Assembly (NCBI RefSeq): GCF_004634245.1
Contig: NZ_SJTF01000001.1
Span: 484,329-548,328 of the forward strand
Reading direction: 5' to 3'
Length of the DNA: 64,000 nucleotides
DNA from: Flavobacterium foetidum
Lineage (GTDB): Bacteria > Bacteroidota > Bacteroidia > Flavobacteriales > Flavobacteriaceae
Positions within the stretch are counted from its first letter, which is position 1, and each line of letters opens with the position of its first letter. Shown one piece after another: positions 1-9,302 of the stretch. The notes under the pieces were generated by a model that saw only the letters and a program-made list of their open reading frames with translations, was not told the origin of the DNA and searched no databases. Made by a program: the position numbers and the translations under genes.

Positions 1-408
1 GATGATACTCACGGACACATCGACGATTTATGCCGATTTGTAAATGAAGATACAATCGTAACGATTGTCGAAACAGATAAAAATGATTCAAATTACAAAC
101 CGTTGCAGGATAATTTGAAACGTCTTCAAAACGCAAAATTAGAAAACGGAAAATCTCCAATAATTGTAGCGCTTCCAATGCCAAAACGTGTCGATTTTGA
201 AGATTTAAGATTGCCAGCTAGTTATGCTAATTTCTTGATTTTGAATAATTGCGTTTTAGTGCCGACATTTAACGATAGCAATGATCGAGTGGCTTTAAAT
301 ATCTTGGCAGAATGTTTCCCAGACAGAGAAGTAATTGGAATCAGTTGTATTGATTTCATCTGGGGATTCGGAACTTTGCATTGTTTAAGCCAGCAGATTC
401 CAGCTTAA
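1..408 (+). CDS. aguA: agmatine deiminase, 3' part only
   Basis: The frame is open from the first base, so the gene starts upstream of the window and only its last 135 residues are visible. The family converts agmatine to N-carbamoylputrescine in polyamine or arginine catabolism. Visible family marks are DTHGHIDD at the very start, which carries the conserved His/Asp, and the C-terminal catalytic Cys in LHCLSQQ (Cys codon at 382-384) followed at once by the stop. It converges on the fumarylacetoacetase gene across a repeat-rich gap. The start and upstream context cannot be seen. A relative in the same guanidino-group-modifying superfamily is the only serious alternative. Confidence 0.85.
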   Translation, partial: DDTHGHIDDLCRFVNEDTIVTIVETDKNDSNYKPLQDNLKRLQNAKLENGKSPIIVALPMPKRVDFEDLRLPASYANFLILNNCVLVPTFNDSNDRVALNILAECFPDREVIGISCIDFIWGFGTLHCLSQQIPA

Positions 409-534
409 TTTTTTTTGCCACAAAGGCACAAAGGCGCAAAGATTTGGTTTTTGGCTTAACTTATATGTTTTTGTCAGATTTAGCGAAGTCGAAGCCCCGG
501 TAAAGTTTAAGAACAATAATAATTACAAGTAATA

Positions 535-640
535 TTTGTCATTTCGACGTAAGGAGAAATCTCCGCAAGTGACTCCGCAACAGTTAGTCAATCTTTATAG
601 AGTTTCTCGTGGAGATTTCTCCTTACGTCGAAATGACAAA
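535..640. repeat. long perfect palindrome, family copy 1
   Basis: Arms 535-564 and 611-640 are exact reverse complements over 30 bp, beginning TTTGTCATTTCGAC and including AAGGAGAAATCTCC. The 46-nt loop is related to the loop of the second copy at 6051-6158. It sits between convergent gene ends, so it could act as a bidirectional transcription end. It resembles a REP-type intergenic element. No transposase is linked to it. Confidence 0.8.
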
Positions 641-713
641 AAATGAGGAAAACTTTGCGTTTTGGCGTCTGTGCGAGATTAAAAACATACACCAGATCCA
701 GCTTAAAAAAATA

Positions 714-778
714 TTTGCCACAGATTAAAGGATTTTCATAGATTGAAAAATCATTTTAATCTTTTAATCTGTGGCAAA
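714..778. repeat. GCCACAGATT-type hairpin
   Basis: Arms TTTGCCACAGATTAAAG (714-730) and CTTTTAATCTGTGGCAAA (761-778) pair almost perfectly. The same design, GCCAC...GTGGC ends with GATT/AATC or GAATT/AATTC cores, recurs near 15861-15931 and 18272-18350, so this belongs to a family of intergenic hairpins. Confidence 0.6.
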
Positions 779-786
779 AAAAGCAT

Positions 787-811
787 AAAAAAACCTTGGC
801 GATACCCAAGG
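787..811 (-). terminator. intrinsic terminator of fahA
   Basis: On the minus strand the stem CCTTGG / CCAAGG (811-806 with 799-794) closes a short loop and is followed by a run of seven T (793-787). It lies about 40 nt after the fahA stop codon. Confidence 0.65.
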
Positions 812-852
812 CTTCTGTATTTTTACAATTTTTCAGAATCTTTATCTGTTCT

Positions 853-2136
853 TCATTGTCTAATGAAAGGAGGCAATAATTGGCTTGAAACTTCTCCAAA
901 TCCAATTCTTACTTCTGCATTTTCGCAGAAACCACGAATAATTACAGTATCATTGTCTTCAATAAATTTGCGTTCGCTTCCGTCTTTCATTTTTAACGGA
1001 TTCTTACCGCCCCAAGTCAATTCCAACATAGAGCCAAAACTATCCGGAGTGGGGCCAGAAATTGTTCCGGAACCCATCATGTCGCCTGAGTTTACGCGGC
1101 ATCCGTTGGAAGTATGATGTGCTAACTGCTGGCTCATTGACCAGTATAAATATTTAAAGTTGGATCTCGAAATAACAGTTTCTTCTTGGTCCTCAGGCTT
1201 TAATGAAACTTCTAAGTGAATGTCGAAAGCTTTCTTTCCTTTGGTTTGCAAATAAGGAAGTGGCGCTGGATCTTGTTTTGGACCTTTGGTTCTAAAAGGC
1301 TCCAAGGCATCCATTGTTACAATCCATGGAGAAATTGAAGTCGCAAAGTTTTTAGCTAAAAATGGTCCAAGAGGCACATATTCCCATTTCTGAATATCAC
1401 GAGCACTCCAATCATTCAATAAAACCATCCCAAATATATAATCTTCGGCTTCGTAAGTCGGAATGTTTTCGCCCATTACGTTTACATCTGTGGTAATAAA
1501 AGCAGTCTCCAATTCAAAATCGACCAAACGTGAAGCGCCAAAAACCGGGGTGTCGTGGCCATTGGGCAAAGTCTGTCCCATTGGTCTGTGAACTGGAATT
1601 CCAGACGGCACAATTGTAGAACTTCTACCGTGATATCCAACCGGAATATGAAGCCAGTTTGGAAGTAAGGCGTTCTCAGGATCGCGGAACATTTTGCCTA
1701 CGTTTGTGGCATGTTCTTTACTAGAATAAAAGTCGGTATAATCGCCAATTAAAACCGGAAGTTGCATTTCTACATCTTCAATTTTAAATATAACAATATC
1801 TCGGTGTTTTGTTGAATCTCTTAATTGTGGATTATTTTGGTCAAAAATATCTGCGATGCGATTTCGGACCAAACGCCATGTTTTTTTTCCGTCAGAAATA
1901 AAATCATTCAGCGTATCCTGCATAAACATATCGTCTGTTAATTCGATTCCGTCAAAATAATTTAATTGCTGTAAAGCCCCTAAATCTATGGCATAATCGC
2001 CAATTCTGGTTCCCACGGTAACGACATTTTCTTTCGTAAGAAACACGCCGAAGGGAATATTCTGAATAGGGAAGTCGCTATTTTCTGGCACTTCCAACCA
2101 TGATTTTCTACTGGTATCGTTGGCGGTTATTGGCAT
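853..2136 (-). CDS. fahA: fumarylacetoacetase
   Basis: The 427-residue product hydrolyses fumarylacetoacetate to fumarate and acetoacetate, the last step of tyrosine catabolism, in the cytoplasm. The N-terminal domain (about 20-120) is followed by the FAH catalytic domain. Motifs match the family: GDYTDFYSSKEHATN supplies a metal-binding Asp and the catalytic His, PVGYHGRSSTIVPSG follows, VDFELETAF gives two metal-ligand Glu, and LLNDWSARDIQKWEYVPLG gives a further Asp. Length is normal for the enzyme. The gene stands alone, divergent from glyA and ending in a terminator, with no other tyrosine-degradation gene beside it. Confidence 0.95.
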   Translation of the reverse strand: MPITANDTSRKSWLEVPENSDFPIQNIPFGVFLTKENVVTVGTRIGDYAIDLGALQQLNYFDGIELTDDMFMQDTLNDFISDGKKTWRLVRNRIADIFDQNNPQLRDSTKHRDIVIFKIEDVEMQLPVLIGDYTDFYSSKEHATNVGKMFRDPENALLPNWLHIPVGYHGRSSTIVPSGIPVHRPMGQTLPNGHDTPVFGASRLVDFELETAFITTDVNVMGENIPTYEAEDYIFGMVLLNDWSARDIQKWEYVPLGPFLAKNFATSISPWIVTMDALEPFRTKGPKQDPAPLPYLQTKGKKAFDIHLEVSLKPEDQEETVISRSNFKYLYWSMSQQLAHHTSNGCRVNSGDMMGSGTISGPTPDSFGSMLELTWGGKNPLKMKDGSERKFIEDNDTVIIRGFCENAEVRIGFGEVSSQLLPPFIRQ

Positions 2137-2211
2137 GTTTGTGTTAATTGTTTGTTGAAAAAATACATGTCAAATATATCATAATCTAACTGTATGGCAA
2201 ACGTTTTTTTG

Positions 2212-2219
2212 TATTTTTG
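2212..2219 (+). promoter_or_regulatory. -7 box of the glyA promoter
   Basis: TATTTTTG matches the Bacteroidota -7 consensus TAnnTTTG and lies 25 nt before the glyA ATG at 2245. It falls inside the in-frame extension beginning at 2194, which argues against that earlier start. Confidence 0.6.
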
Positions 2220-2244
2220 CAGGAAATTAACGAAAAACGAAAAA

Positions 2245-3519
2245 ATGCAACGCGACGAACAAATTTTTGATCTTATCCAAGAGGAAAAAGAAAGACAAAT
2301 TCACGGACTTGAACTTATCGCTTCTGAGAATTTTGTAAGTGATGAAGTAATGGCAGCAGCTGGGTCTGTTTTAACTAACAAATATGCCGAAGGTTATCCT
2401 GGTAAAAGGTATTATGGTGGATGCGAGGTAGTTGATGTTATCGAGCAGATTGCTATTGACAGAGCTAAAGAATTATTTGGAGCTGAATATGCAAACGTGC
2501 AGCCACACTCAGGATCTCAGGCAAACACTGCTGTTTATCATGCTTGTTTGAATCCTGGAGATACAATTTTAGGTTTTGATTTATCTCACGGAGGTCACTT
2601 AACTCACGGTTCTCCTGTAAACTTTTCAGGTCGTTTATACCGTCCAGTTTTTTATGGTGTAGACGCTGAAACTGGTCGCTTAGATTATGATAAAATTCAA
2701 GAAATAGCAACTAAGGAGCAACCAAAATTAATCATTGCTGGAGCTTCTGCTTATTCTCGTGATATGGATTTTGCTCGTTTCAGACAAATTGCTGACAGTG
2801 TTGGAGCAATTTTATTTGCTGATATTTCTCACCCAGCTGGTCTTATTGCAAAAGGATTATTAAGCGATCCAATTCCACATTGCCATATTGTTTCTACAAC
2901 AACACACAAAACATTAAGAGGGCCACGTGGAGGTTTGATCTTGATGGGTAAAGATTTCCCAAATCCACAAGGATTGACAACTCCAAAAGGAGAAATCAGA
3001 ATGATGTCTTCTTTATTAGATTTAGCTGTTTTCCCAGGAAATCAAGGAGGGCCTTTAATGCATATTATTGCTGCTAAAGCGGTTGCTTTTGGTGAAGCAT
3101 TAAAAGATGAGTTCTTTACTTACGCAATGCAATTGCAAAAAAATGCTAATGCAATGGCAGATGCTTTCGTAAAAAGAGGTTACAACATTATCTCTGGCGG
3201 AACAGACAACCACATGATGCTTATTGACTTAAGAAATAAAAATATTTCTGGTAAAGAAGCTGAAAATGCATTGGTAAAAGCTGAAATTACAGTAAACAAA
3301 AACATGGTTCCTTTTGACGATAAATCTCCATTTATCACTTCTGGAATCCGTGTTGGGACAGCTGCAATCACAACTCGTGGTTTAGTTGAAAAAGATATGG
3401 AAACTATCGTAGCTTTAATCGATAAAGTACTTGCTGATCATACAAACGAAGATCTTATCGAAGAAGTTGCAGCAGAAGTTAACGAATTAATGAGCGAAAG
3501 ACCAATTTTTGCGTATTAA
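2245..3519 (+). CDS. glyA: serine hydroxymethyltransferase
   Basis: This PLP enzyme interconverts serine and glycine with tetrahydrofolate, feeding one-carbon metabolism. The start at 2245 gives 424 residues beginning [18 protein letters not shown], the normal family length. The open frame extends 17 codons upstream to 2194, but that stretch overlaps the likely promoter and has no family similarity. The family core [14 protein letters not shown] lies at the N terminus, and the PLP lysine is in [13 protein letters not shown]. Codon use resembles a highly expressed housekeeping gene. It is monocistronic, followed by a hairpin and U-run. Confidence 0.97.
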   Translation: MQRDEQIFDLIQEEKERQIHGLELIASENFVSDEVMAAAGSVLTNKYAEGYPGKRYYGGCEVVDVIEQIAIDRAKELFGAEYANVQPHSGSQANTAVYHACLNPGDTILGFDLSHGGHLTHGSPVNFSGRLYRPVFYGVDAETGRLDYDKIQEIATKEQPKLIIAGASAYSRDMDFARFRQIADSVGAILFADISHPAGLIAKGLLSDPIPHCHIVSTTTHKTLRGPRGGLILMGKDFPNPQGLTTPKGEIRMMSSLLDLAVFPGNQGGPLMHIIAAKAVAFGEALKDEFFTYAMQLQKNANAMADAFVKRGYNIISGGTDNHMMLIDLRNKNISGKEAENALVKAEITVNKNMVPFDDKSPFITSGIRVGTAAITTRGLVEKDMETIVALIDKVLADHTNEDLIEEVAAEVNELMSERPIFAY

Positions 3520-3541
3520 TTAGTTTAAAGTTTAAGGTTTC

Positions 3542-3597
3542 AAGTTTAAAGTTTTGTAATGCGGAAATAGACGTATTATGACACTTTAAACTTTTTT
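3542..3597 (+). terminator. probable terminator after glyA
   Basis: AAGTTTAAAGT (3542-3552) pairs with ACTTTAAACTT (3583-3593) and a T-run follows. The arms are AT-only and the loop is 30 nt, so strength is uncertain. The sequence is also part of the TTTAAAG-type intergenic repeats seen elsewhere. Confidence 0.4.
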
Positions 3598-3653
3598 CGT
3601 TTAGAAAAGAAAACTTGAAACTTAAACAAAACAAACCTGAAACAAAAAATAAA

Positions 3654-4247
3654 ATGGGCGTATTAAGATTACAATTACCAACCGACCCGAGATGGGTAAA
3701 TATTGTTGAGAAAAATATAGAAGAGATTCTCACGGATCATGCGTGGTGCGAGCAGAAAGCCGCAACAAACGCTATTACTATCATTACAAACAATCCAGAA
3801 CATCAGGACTTGGTTCAGGATTTATTGGCTTTAGTAAAAGAAGAAGTAGATCATTTTGAGCAGGTTCATAATATAATCATCAAAAGAGGCTTGAAATTAG
3901 GACGTGAGCGCAAAGATGAATACGTAAACGAATTGTACCAGTACATGAAAAGAAGCGGAGACGGAAGCCGCGTTTCTGGTCTTGTAGAAAGACTTCTTTT
4001 TTCTGCTATGATTGAGGCAAGAAGCTGTGAGCGTTTTAAAGTGCTTTCTGAAAATATTCAGGATGAAGAATTAGCTGTTTTTTACAGAGAATTAATGGAA
4101 AGCGAAGCAGGGCATTACACGACTTTCATAACTTACGCACGCAAATACGGAGTTGGAATTGACGTCGAAAAACGTTGGAGAGAATGGCTGGCATTCGAAG
4201 AATCTATTATCACCAACTACGGGAAAAACGAAACGATTCACGGATAG
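3654..4247 (+). CDS. miaE: MiaE-like tRNA-(ms2io6A)-hydroxylase
   Basis: The 197-residue protein has the ferritin-like diiron fold of tRNA 2-methylthio-N6-isopentenyl-adenosine hydroxylases, which hydroxylate the modified base at position 37 of certain tRNAs. Iron ligands fit the pattern: the first Glu in WCEQKAA, an ExxH in KEEVDHFEQVH, a Glu in EARSCERF, and a second ExxH in MESEAGHYTTF. ATG 3654 (MGVLRLQLPTDPRW) is preferred over an upstream in-frame codon at 3615, which would add a lysine-rich tail and fall in repeat-like sequence. The specific substrate is inferred from family membership. Confidence 0.82.
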   Translation: MGVLRLQLPTDPRWVNIVEKNIEEILTDHAWCEQKAATNAITIITNNPEHQDLVQDLLALVKEEVDHFEQVHNIIIKRGLKLGRERKDEYVNELYQYMKRSGDGSRVSGLVERLLFSAMIEARSCERFKVLSENIQDEELAVFYRELMESEAGHYTTFITYARKYGVGIDVEKRWREWLAFEESIITNYGKNETIHG

Positions 4248-4462
4248 GTTTTTTTCAGTGTTCAGTGTTCGGTTTTTTAGTGTTCAGTCTCAGTCACAGT
4301 TTTCAATTTTTCTTTGTGAAGCTTTGCGAAAGCCTTTGTGAATCTCTGTGAAATTCTAAAAATCCGTTTTAATCAGCGTTTTGCGAAAACGAATCAGTTT
4401 AATCGTGTCCATTTTTTTAGTTTTTATAATCTAAAATCTAAAGTCTGAAATCTAAAATTCCT

Positions 4463-4470
4463 TATATTTG
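4463..4470 (+). promoter_or_regulatory. -7 box of the guaC promoter
   Basis: TATATTTG matches TAnnTTTG and lies 22 nt before the guaC ATG. It follows a stretch of short TCTAAA-type repeats. Confidence 0.6.
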
Positions 4471-4492
4471 AGAGTAACCAAAAACTCGAACT

Positions 4493-5533
4493 ATGAGAAT
4501 AGAAATGGACTTAAAATTAGGTTTTAAAGATGTAATGTTTAGACCTAAAAGATCTACATTAAAAAGTAGGTCAGAAGTTTCCTTAGAACAAAATTTTAAG
4601 TTTTTGCACAGCACATCAAATTGGACAGGAATTCCGATTATGGCTGCCAATATGGATACGGTAGGAACTTTTGAAATGGCTCAAGTTTTAGCAAAAGAAA
4701 AACTTTTTGCAGCGATTCATAAACATTATTCTCTTGAAGAATGGAATACGTTTCTTAAAAATGCAGCTCCAGATGTATACAATTATATTGCAGTCAGCAC
4801 AGGAACTGGAAAAGAAGATTTTAATAAAATTGGAGAAATAATAACTGCAAATCCGTTACTGAAATTTATTTGTATCGATGTTGCGAATGGTTATTCAGAA
4901 CATTTTGTTCAGTTTCTAAAGAAAACAAGAAAACAATATCCAGACAAAATAATTATTGCCGGAAATGTTGTGACTGGCGAGATGACCGAAGAACTTTTAT
5001 TGGCCGGAGCTGATATTGTAAAAGTTGGAATTGGTCCTGGATCCGTTTGTACCACTCGTGTCAAAACAGGCGTAGGTTATCCACAGTTATCTGCCATTAT
5101 CGAATGCGCAGATGCCGCTCACGGTTTAGGCGGCCATATTATAAGCGATGGAGGCTGTACAACTCCGGGTGATGTAGCCAAAGCTTTTGGAGCTGGAGCC
5201 GATTTTGTGATGCTGGGCGGAATGCTCGCAGGACATACTGAAAGTGGTGGTGAATTAATCGAAGTAAAAGGTGAAAAGTTCAAGCAATTTTACGGAATGA
5301 GTTCTAAAACTGCAATGGACAAGCATGCTGGCGGTGTTGCAGAATATAGAGCAAGTGAAGGAAAAACAGTTCAGGTTCCGTTTAAAGGAGATGTGATTCA
5401 TACTGTTTTAGATATTTTAGGCGGCATTAGAAGCACTTGTACGTATGTTGGTGCTTCAAGATTAAAAGAATTAACAAAACGAACGACTTTCATCCGCGTA
5501 AGCGAACAAGAAAATCAGGTTTTTACAAAATAA
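4493..5533 (+). CDS. guaC: GMP reductase
   Basis: The 346-residue product reduces GMP to IMP with NADPH in purine salvage. It follows the classic GuaC sequence almost end to end, starting [20 protein letters not shown]. The catalytic Cys is in [11 protein letters not shown], the IMP-binding loops include [16 protein letters not shown], and [15 protein letters not shown] is present. There are no CBS domains, and the C-terminal [17 protein letters not shown] is the GuaC signature, so it is not IMP dehydrogenase. A GNAT gene follows after one base. Confidence 0.96.
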   Translation: MRIEMDLKLGFKDVMFRPKRSTLKSRSEVSLEQNFKFLHSTSNWTGIPIMAANMDTVGTFEMAQVLAKEKLFAAIHKHYSLEEWNTFLKNAAPDVYNYIAVSTGTGKEDFNKIGEIITANPLLKFICIDVANGYSEHFVQFLKKTRKQYPDKIIIAGNVVTGEMTEELLLAGADIVKVGIGPGSVCTTRVKTGVGYPQLSAIIECADAAHGLGGHIISDGGCTTPGDVAKAFGAGADFVMLGGMLAGHTESGGELIEVKGEKFKQFYGMSSKTAMDKHAGGVAEYRASEGKTVQVPFKGDVIHTVLDILGGIRSTCTYVGASRLKELTKRTTFIRVSEQENQVFTK

Positions 5534-5534
5534 T

Positions 5535-6038
5535 ATGATTAAAATTACAGAAGCGTCGATTGAAGATATCGCTAAAATTCAAGAGATTGCACATATAACA
5601 TGGCCAATAACTTATGGCGAAATTTTGACTAGTGAACAATTGGAATATATGTTAGATCTCATTTATTCTGATGAAGCACTTTCAAAACAAATTCAGAATA
5701 AAGAACAATTGTTTTATTTAATTTCCGATTCAGAATTAGTAATTGGTTTTATCGGAATTGAGCATCATTATAAAAACGAAGCGATTACCAAAATCCATAA
5801 AATCTATCTTTTGCCAGAAACTCAAGGGAAAGGATATGGCAAAACAGTTTTTGAATCTATTGAAAAACTGGCTTTAGAAAACAATTCCAATAAACTCTTA
5901 TTAAATGTAAACCGTTTTAATACCGCTTTAAATTTCTATAAAAAGCTAGGTTTCGAAATTAAAGAAACGATTGATATAGAAATTGGAAACGGGTATTTGA
6001 TGGAGGATTACGTGATGGGGAAGGATATTTCAAAGTAA
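5535..6038 (+). CDS. GNAT-family N-acetyltransferase
   Basis: A single GNAT domain fills the 167 residues. The acetyl-CoA pyrophosphate-binding loop appears as LPETQGKGYGKTVFESIE, followed by the C-terminal NRFNTALNFYKKLGFEI signature typical of small-molecule or N-terminal acetyltransferases. The ATG starts one base after the guaC stop, so the two are probably co-transcribed and translationally coupled. The substrate cannot be read from sequence. Confidence 0.85.
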   Translation: MIKITEASIEDIAKIQEIAHITWPITYGEILTSEQLEYMLDLIYSDEALSKQIQNKEQLFYLISDSELVIGFIGIEHHYKNEAITKIHKIYLLPETQGKGYGKTVFESIEKLALENNSNKLLLNVNRFNTALNFYKKLGFEIKETIDIEIGNGYLMEDYVMGKDISK

Positions 6039-6050
6039 TTTTCCAGCATT

Positions 6051-6158
6051 TTTGTCATTTCGACTGAAAGGAGAAATCACACGCGGAACTCGACAAAGAT
6101 TGGAATTTATCTCTGCGGAATTTCTAGTGTGATTTCTCCTTTCAGTCGAAATGACAAA
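6051..6158. repeat. long perfect palindrome, family copy 2
   Basis: Arms 6051-6082 and 6127-6158 are exact reverse complements over 32 bp, again starting TTTGTCATTTCGACT and containing AAAGGAGAAATC. The reverse complement of its 44-nt loop aligns with the loop of the copy at 535-640 (shared CCGCA and CAATCTTT blocks). It lies 12 nt after the GNAT stop and 8 nt before the end of the convergent pentapeptide gene. Confidence 0.8.
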
Positions 6159-6165
6159 CTGTGGC

Positions 6166-6762
6166 TCAACTCACAATCACATCATGCGTAAATAATAACC
6201 CTTTCACTTCATTCAAAGAAAAAACAGCTTTCTTCAGTTTCGTTTTCGATGGATCCATAGTATAATTATAACTCGTTTTAAAATCGGCTTTGTTGGCGAT
6301 GGCCTTGTTAAATTCGCAACGGTATAAATCGCAATTGTCAAAAATTACACTGGTTAAATCTGCGGCCATAAAATCGACGGCAATTAAACTGCAATTGATA
6401 AACGGAGTTCCTTTTAGTTTTAAAGTATAGAACTTCGAAAAATCGAGAATACAGTCATTAAAATGTACTTCAAAAATTAATTTGTCACACATGGCGAAAT
6501 TTACCTCTTTAATTTCGCATCGATTAAAAGTGACTGTTCTCAAAGCGACGTAATTAATCTTTGCTTCGTTAAAAATACAATCATTAAAAACACAGTCAAT
6601 AAAAGTAACGGCTAGAAAAGCGCAGGCAGAGAAGTTGCAATTATTAAAAACGCAACCTTCGAAATCTTTAAAATTAAGGTCGTCTTTAGCGTAAATAAAT
6701 GAATCGTATTCTTTATCAAGAAAATATTCGCTTTCTTTTTTCACCTCTTTTTTGATAATCAT
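6166..6762 (-). CDS. pentapeptide-repeat protein
   Basis: From about residue 30 the 198-residue protein is built of five-residue repeats with a central Phe or Leu and frequent Asn/Cys (CVFNNCNFSACAF, CVFNDCIFNEAKI). This predicts a right-handed quadrilateral beta-helix. Some members mimic DNA and protect gyrase, as Qnr and MfpA do, but most have no known role, and nothing nearby points to one here. No signal peptide is visible. Function is unknown. Confidence 0.85.
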   Translation of the reverse strand: MIIKKEVKKESEYFLDKEYDSFIYAKDDLNFKDFEGCVFNNCNFSACAFLAVTFIDCVFNDCIFNEAKINYVALRTVTFNRCEIKEVNFAMCDKLIFEVHFNDCILDFSKFYTLKLKGTPFINCSLIAVDFMAADLTSVIFDNCDLYRCEFNKAIANKADFKTSYNYTMDPSKTKLKKAVFSLNEVKGLLFTHDVIVS

Positions 6763-6902
6763 TTAAGGCCGAAAAGGTACTAATTTGCGACAGAATTTTC
6801 GAGGAAAATCGTAAATCATTTTTGAAATAATATAAACTTTAGAATAAAATTAATGTAGCTTTACAGTTATTTTTCAAGCTGAAATTTATCAATTTTCACA
6901 AT

Positions 6903-8312
6903 ATGGAATCAACAAGAAAGGAACATGATTTTTTAGGAGAATTAGAAATTCCGAATCATTTATATTACGGAATTCAGACGTTTAGAGCTGTAGAAAATTT
7001 TAATATCACAGGAATCCCAATCTCTAAAGAACCTTTGTTTATCAAAGGTTTAGGTTATGTAAAAAAAGCCGCAGCAATGGCAAACAAAGACTGTGGTGCC
7101 ATTGATCCTAAAATTGCCGAAGCGATTTGTTACGGAAGTGATCAGGTAATTGAAGGTAAATTTGACCAAGAATTTGTAAGCGACTTGATTCAGGGCGGAG
7201 CAGGAACTTCTGTAAACATGAATGCTAACGAGGTAATTGCCAACATCGGATTAGAATATTTGGGCCATAAAAAAGGAGAATACCAGTTTCTTCATCCTAA
7301 CAATCATGTCAACTGTTCGCAATCGACAAACGATGCTTATCCATCGGCATTTAGAATTGCTTTGTATTTAAAAATGGAAAGCTTTATCAAAACTTTTGCA
7401 GGTTTAGAAGTTGCTTTCGCCAAAAAAGGAGAAGAATTCAAGGATGTGCTGAAAATGGGAAGAACGCAGTTGCAAGATGCCGTTCCGATGACTTTAGGAC
7501 AGGAATTCAAAGCTTATGCAACTACAATTGGTGAAGATATTCAGCGTTTGAAAAATACTCAGGATTTATTGTTAGAAATCAATATGGGAGCAACCGCTAT
7601 TGGAACAAAAGTAAATGCTCCAGAAGGTTATCCTGAACTTTGCGTAAAATATTTGGCAGACGAGGTCGGAATTCCGTTAACGCTTTCACCAGATTTAATT
7701 GAAGCAACTGTAGATACTGGAGCCTATGTTCAGATTATGGGGACTTTAAAACGTTCTGCCGTTAAGATTTCTAAAATATGCAACGATTTACGTTTATTGA
7801 GTTCTGGGCCAAGAACCGGTTTAAACGAAATCAATCTTCCGGCACGTCAGCCAGGATCTTCTATTATGCCCGGAAAAGTAAATCCAGTAATTCCAGAAGT
7901 CGTAAATCAGACTTGTTTTTATGTTATTGGGCAGGACTTAACGGTTACAATGGCGGCAGAAGCAGGTCAATTGCAGTTGAATGTAATGGAGCCTGTTATT
8001 GCTTTTGCCATGTTTACATCGTTGGATTATCTTTCGAATGCAATTCAGACGTTAATCGATAAATGTATTAACGGAATTACGGCAAATGTTGATCACTGCT
8101 ACAATATGGTCATGAACAGTATTGGAATCGTAACGCAACTAAACCCGATTATTGGTTATGAAGAAAGTGCCAGTATTGCAGGCGAGGCTTTAAAAACTGG
8201 TAAAAGCGTTCATCAAATTGCGGTTATAGAACGAAAATTAATTACTCAGGAAAAGTGGGATGAAATCTATTCTTTAGAAAATTTAATTCATCCAAAATTT
8301 ATAACGAAATAA
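6903..8312 (+). CDS. aspA: aspartate ammonia-lyase
   Basis: The 469-residue enzyme belongs to the aspartase/fumarase superfamily and converts aspartate reversibly to fumarate and ammonia. Diagnostic segments are the first conserved region around GGAGTSVNMNANEV, the substrate-contact stretch NCSQSTNDAYPSAF, and the mobile catalytic loop GSSIMPGKVNPVIPE. The length and N terminus (RKEHDFLGELEIPNHLYYGIQT) favour aspartase over class II fumarase. A promoter-like TAGCTTTAC lies at 6856-6864. It is a single gene with no obvious operon partner. Confidence 0.94.
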   Translation: MESTRKEHDFLGELEIPNHLYYGIQTFRAVENFNITGIPISKEPLFIKGLGYVKKAAAMANKDCGAIDPKIAEAICYGSDQVIEGKFDQEFVSDLIQGGAGTSVNMNANEVIANIGLEYLGHKKGEYQFLHPNNHVNCSQSTNDAYPSAFRIALYLKMESFIKTFAGLEVAFAKKGEEFKDVLKMGRTQLQDAVPMTLGQEFKAYATTIGEDIQRLKNTQDLLLEINMGATAIGTKVNAPEGYPELCVKYLADEVGIPLTLSPDLIEATVDTGAYVQIMGTLKRSAVKISKICNDLRLLSSGPRTGLNEINLPARQPGSSIMPGKVNPVIPEVVNQTCFYVIGQDLTVTMAAEAGQLQLNVMEPVIAFAMFTSLDYLSNAIQTLIDKCINGITANVDHCYNMVMNSIGIVTQLNPIIGYEESASIAGEALKTGKSVHQIAVIERKLITQEKWDEIYSLENLIHPKFITK

Positions 8313-8482
8313 TTTGTTGATAAGCAATATAAAATTAAACTGTAATAGAGCGCTTTTTTGACACATTGATAAAATGCATTTTGTTTGATTATTTGATTTT
8401 AATGTTCTGTATTTCATGCAGTTGTGTTTTTGAGTTCATGTTTTTTCTTTCCAAAACAGAAATATTTTTGAAAGAAAAATAG

Positions 8483-8490
8483 TAAATTTG
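8483..8490 (+). promoter_or_regulatory. -7 box before the outer-membrane protein gene
   Basis: TAAATTTG matches TAnnTTTG and lies 31 nt before the ATG at 8522. Confidence 0.5.
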
Positions 8491-8521
8491 GATATACATT
8501 AACAAACAAAATCCAAAATTT

Positions 8522-9139
8522 ATGAAAAAGTACAGTTTATTAGTAGCTGTATTTCTATCGGTGATAGGAATGCAGGCTCAAGATGCAAGGTCATTTTCTC
8601 TTAATTTGTATGGAGGATATAATTTTTCAGATCAACTCGATTACGACGGTTATTCGGCAACAATCGAAGATGGTTTTCAATATGGAGCGGGATTTGAGTA
8701 TTTCTTTTCAACAAATAATTCTGTTGAGTTAAAGTATTTACGCTCAGATGTTAAAATACCATTATATGGTCCTGCAGGAAATCAAATCAATACTGATGAT
8801 AAAGGTGCATTCAATTTCATTCTTACAGATTTTACCCACTATTTTGATACAGGATCAAATTTGCTTCCGTTTTTGGGTGCCGGTGCTGGAGTCGGTATTG
8901 TAGAATCGCCTCAAGGAGGAAGCGGAACATATTTTGCATGGGACGTAAAGGGAGGTGTAAAGATTAAAACCACATCATCTGTTTCTGTTAATATTAATGC
9001 CTATTTACAATCTATATCGGCAGCAGTTGGCGAAAGTTATTATTGGTCATACTGGGTAGGACCAGTTGCGATTGAAGATTATATTTCTACCTTTCAATTT
9101 GGTTTAGGCGCAACATTAAGTTTCAACTTTAAAAATTAA
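8522..9139 (+). CDS. outer-membrane beta-barrel protein
   Basis: The 205-residue protein starts with a clear signal peptide (MKKYSLLVAVFLSVIGMQAQ). It then shows alternating hydrophobic and aromatic strands with glycine-rich turns, ending in a strand with terminal aromatic residues (GLGATLSFNFKN). This fits an eight-stranded barrel of the OmpW/OmpA-like class in the outer membrane. There is no peptidoglycan-binding domain. Specific function is unknown. It is monocistronic with its own promoter and a good terminator. Confidence 0.75.
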   Translation: MKKYSLLVAVFLSVIGMQAQDARSFSLNLYGGYNFSDQLDYDGYSATIEDGFQYGAGFEYFFSTNNSVELKYLRSDVKIPLYGPAGNQINTDDKGAFNFILTDFTHYFDTGSNLLPFLGAGAGVGIVESPQGGSGTYFAWDVKGGVKIKTTSSVSVNINAYLQSISAAVGESYYWSYWVGPVAIEDYISTFQFGLGATLSFNFKN

Positions 9140-9168
9140 GAATTTGAAGTTTAACATAAATAAATAAG

Positions 9169-9198
9169 AAAAAGCAGGCTCTTGGGTCTGCTTTTTTT
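9169..9198 (+). terminator. intrinsic terminator
   Basis: AAAAAGCAG (9169-9177) pairs with CTGCTTTTT (9188-9196), with a continuing T-run. It lies 30 nt after the barrel gene stop. Confidence 0.8.
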
Positions 9199-9302
9199 AT
9201 GTTTTGGCTTAATTGTTCATAATTAAATCATAATTTCTATCCGTAATAAGTACTATTTTTGAACTCAATTCTTATTTTTGTTGTATATACAAACTTCTAA
9301 AG

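Larger units (their letters stand above)
409..852. other. 444-bp repeat-rich gap between convergent genes
   Basis: No gene is supported here. The gap holds a short CACAAAGGC-type repeat just after the deiminase stop (about 418-442), a perfect 30-bp palindrome (535-640), a second hairpin with TTTGCCACAGATT-type arms (714-778), and a compact terminator for the minus-strand gene (787-811). Each is listed separately where it matters. Confidence 0.7.

Noticed and set aside
2194..2244. Upstream extension of glyA
   Set aside because: The extra 17 codons overlap the -7 box and are not part of the SHMT family.
6826..6864. Stress-promoter-like element before aspA (AATAATATAAA ... TAGCTTTAC)
   Set aside because: Not counted in the shared set because AATA replaces AATy and the spacing is 30 rather than 31-32. 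It is kept as a caution against over-reading the motif.
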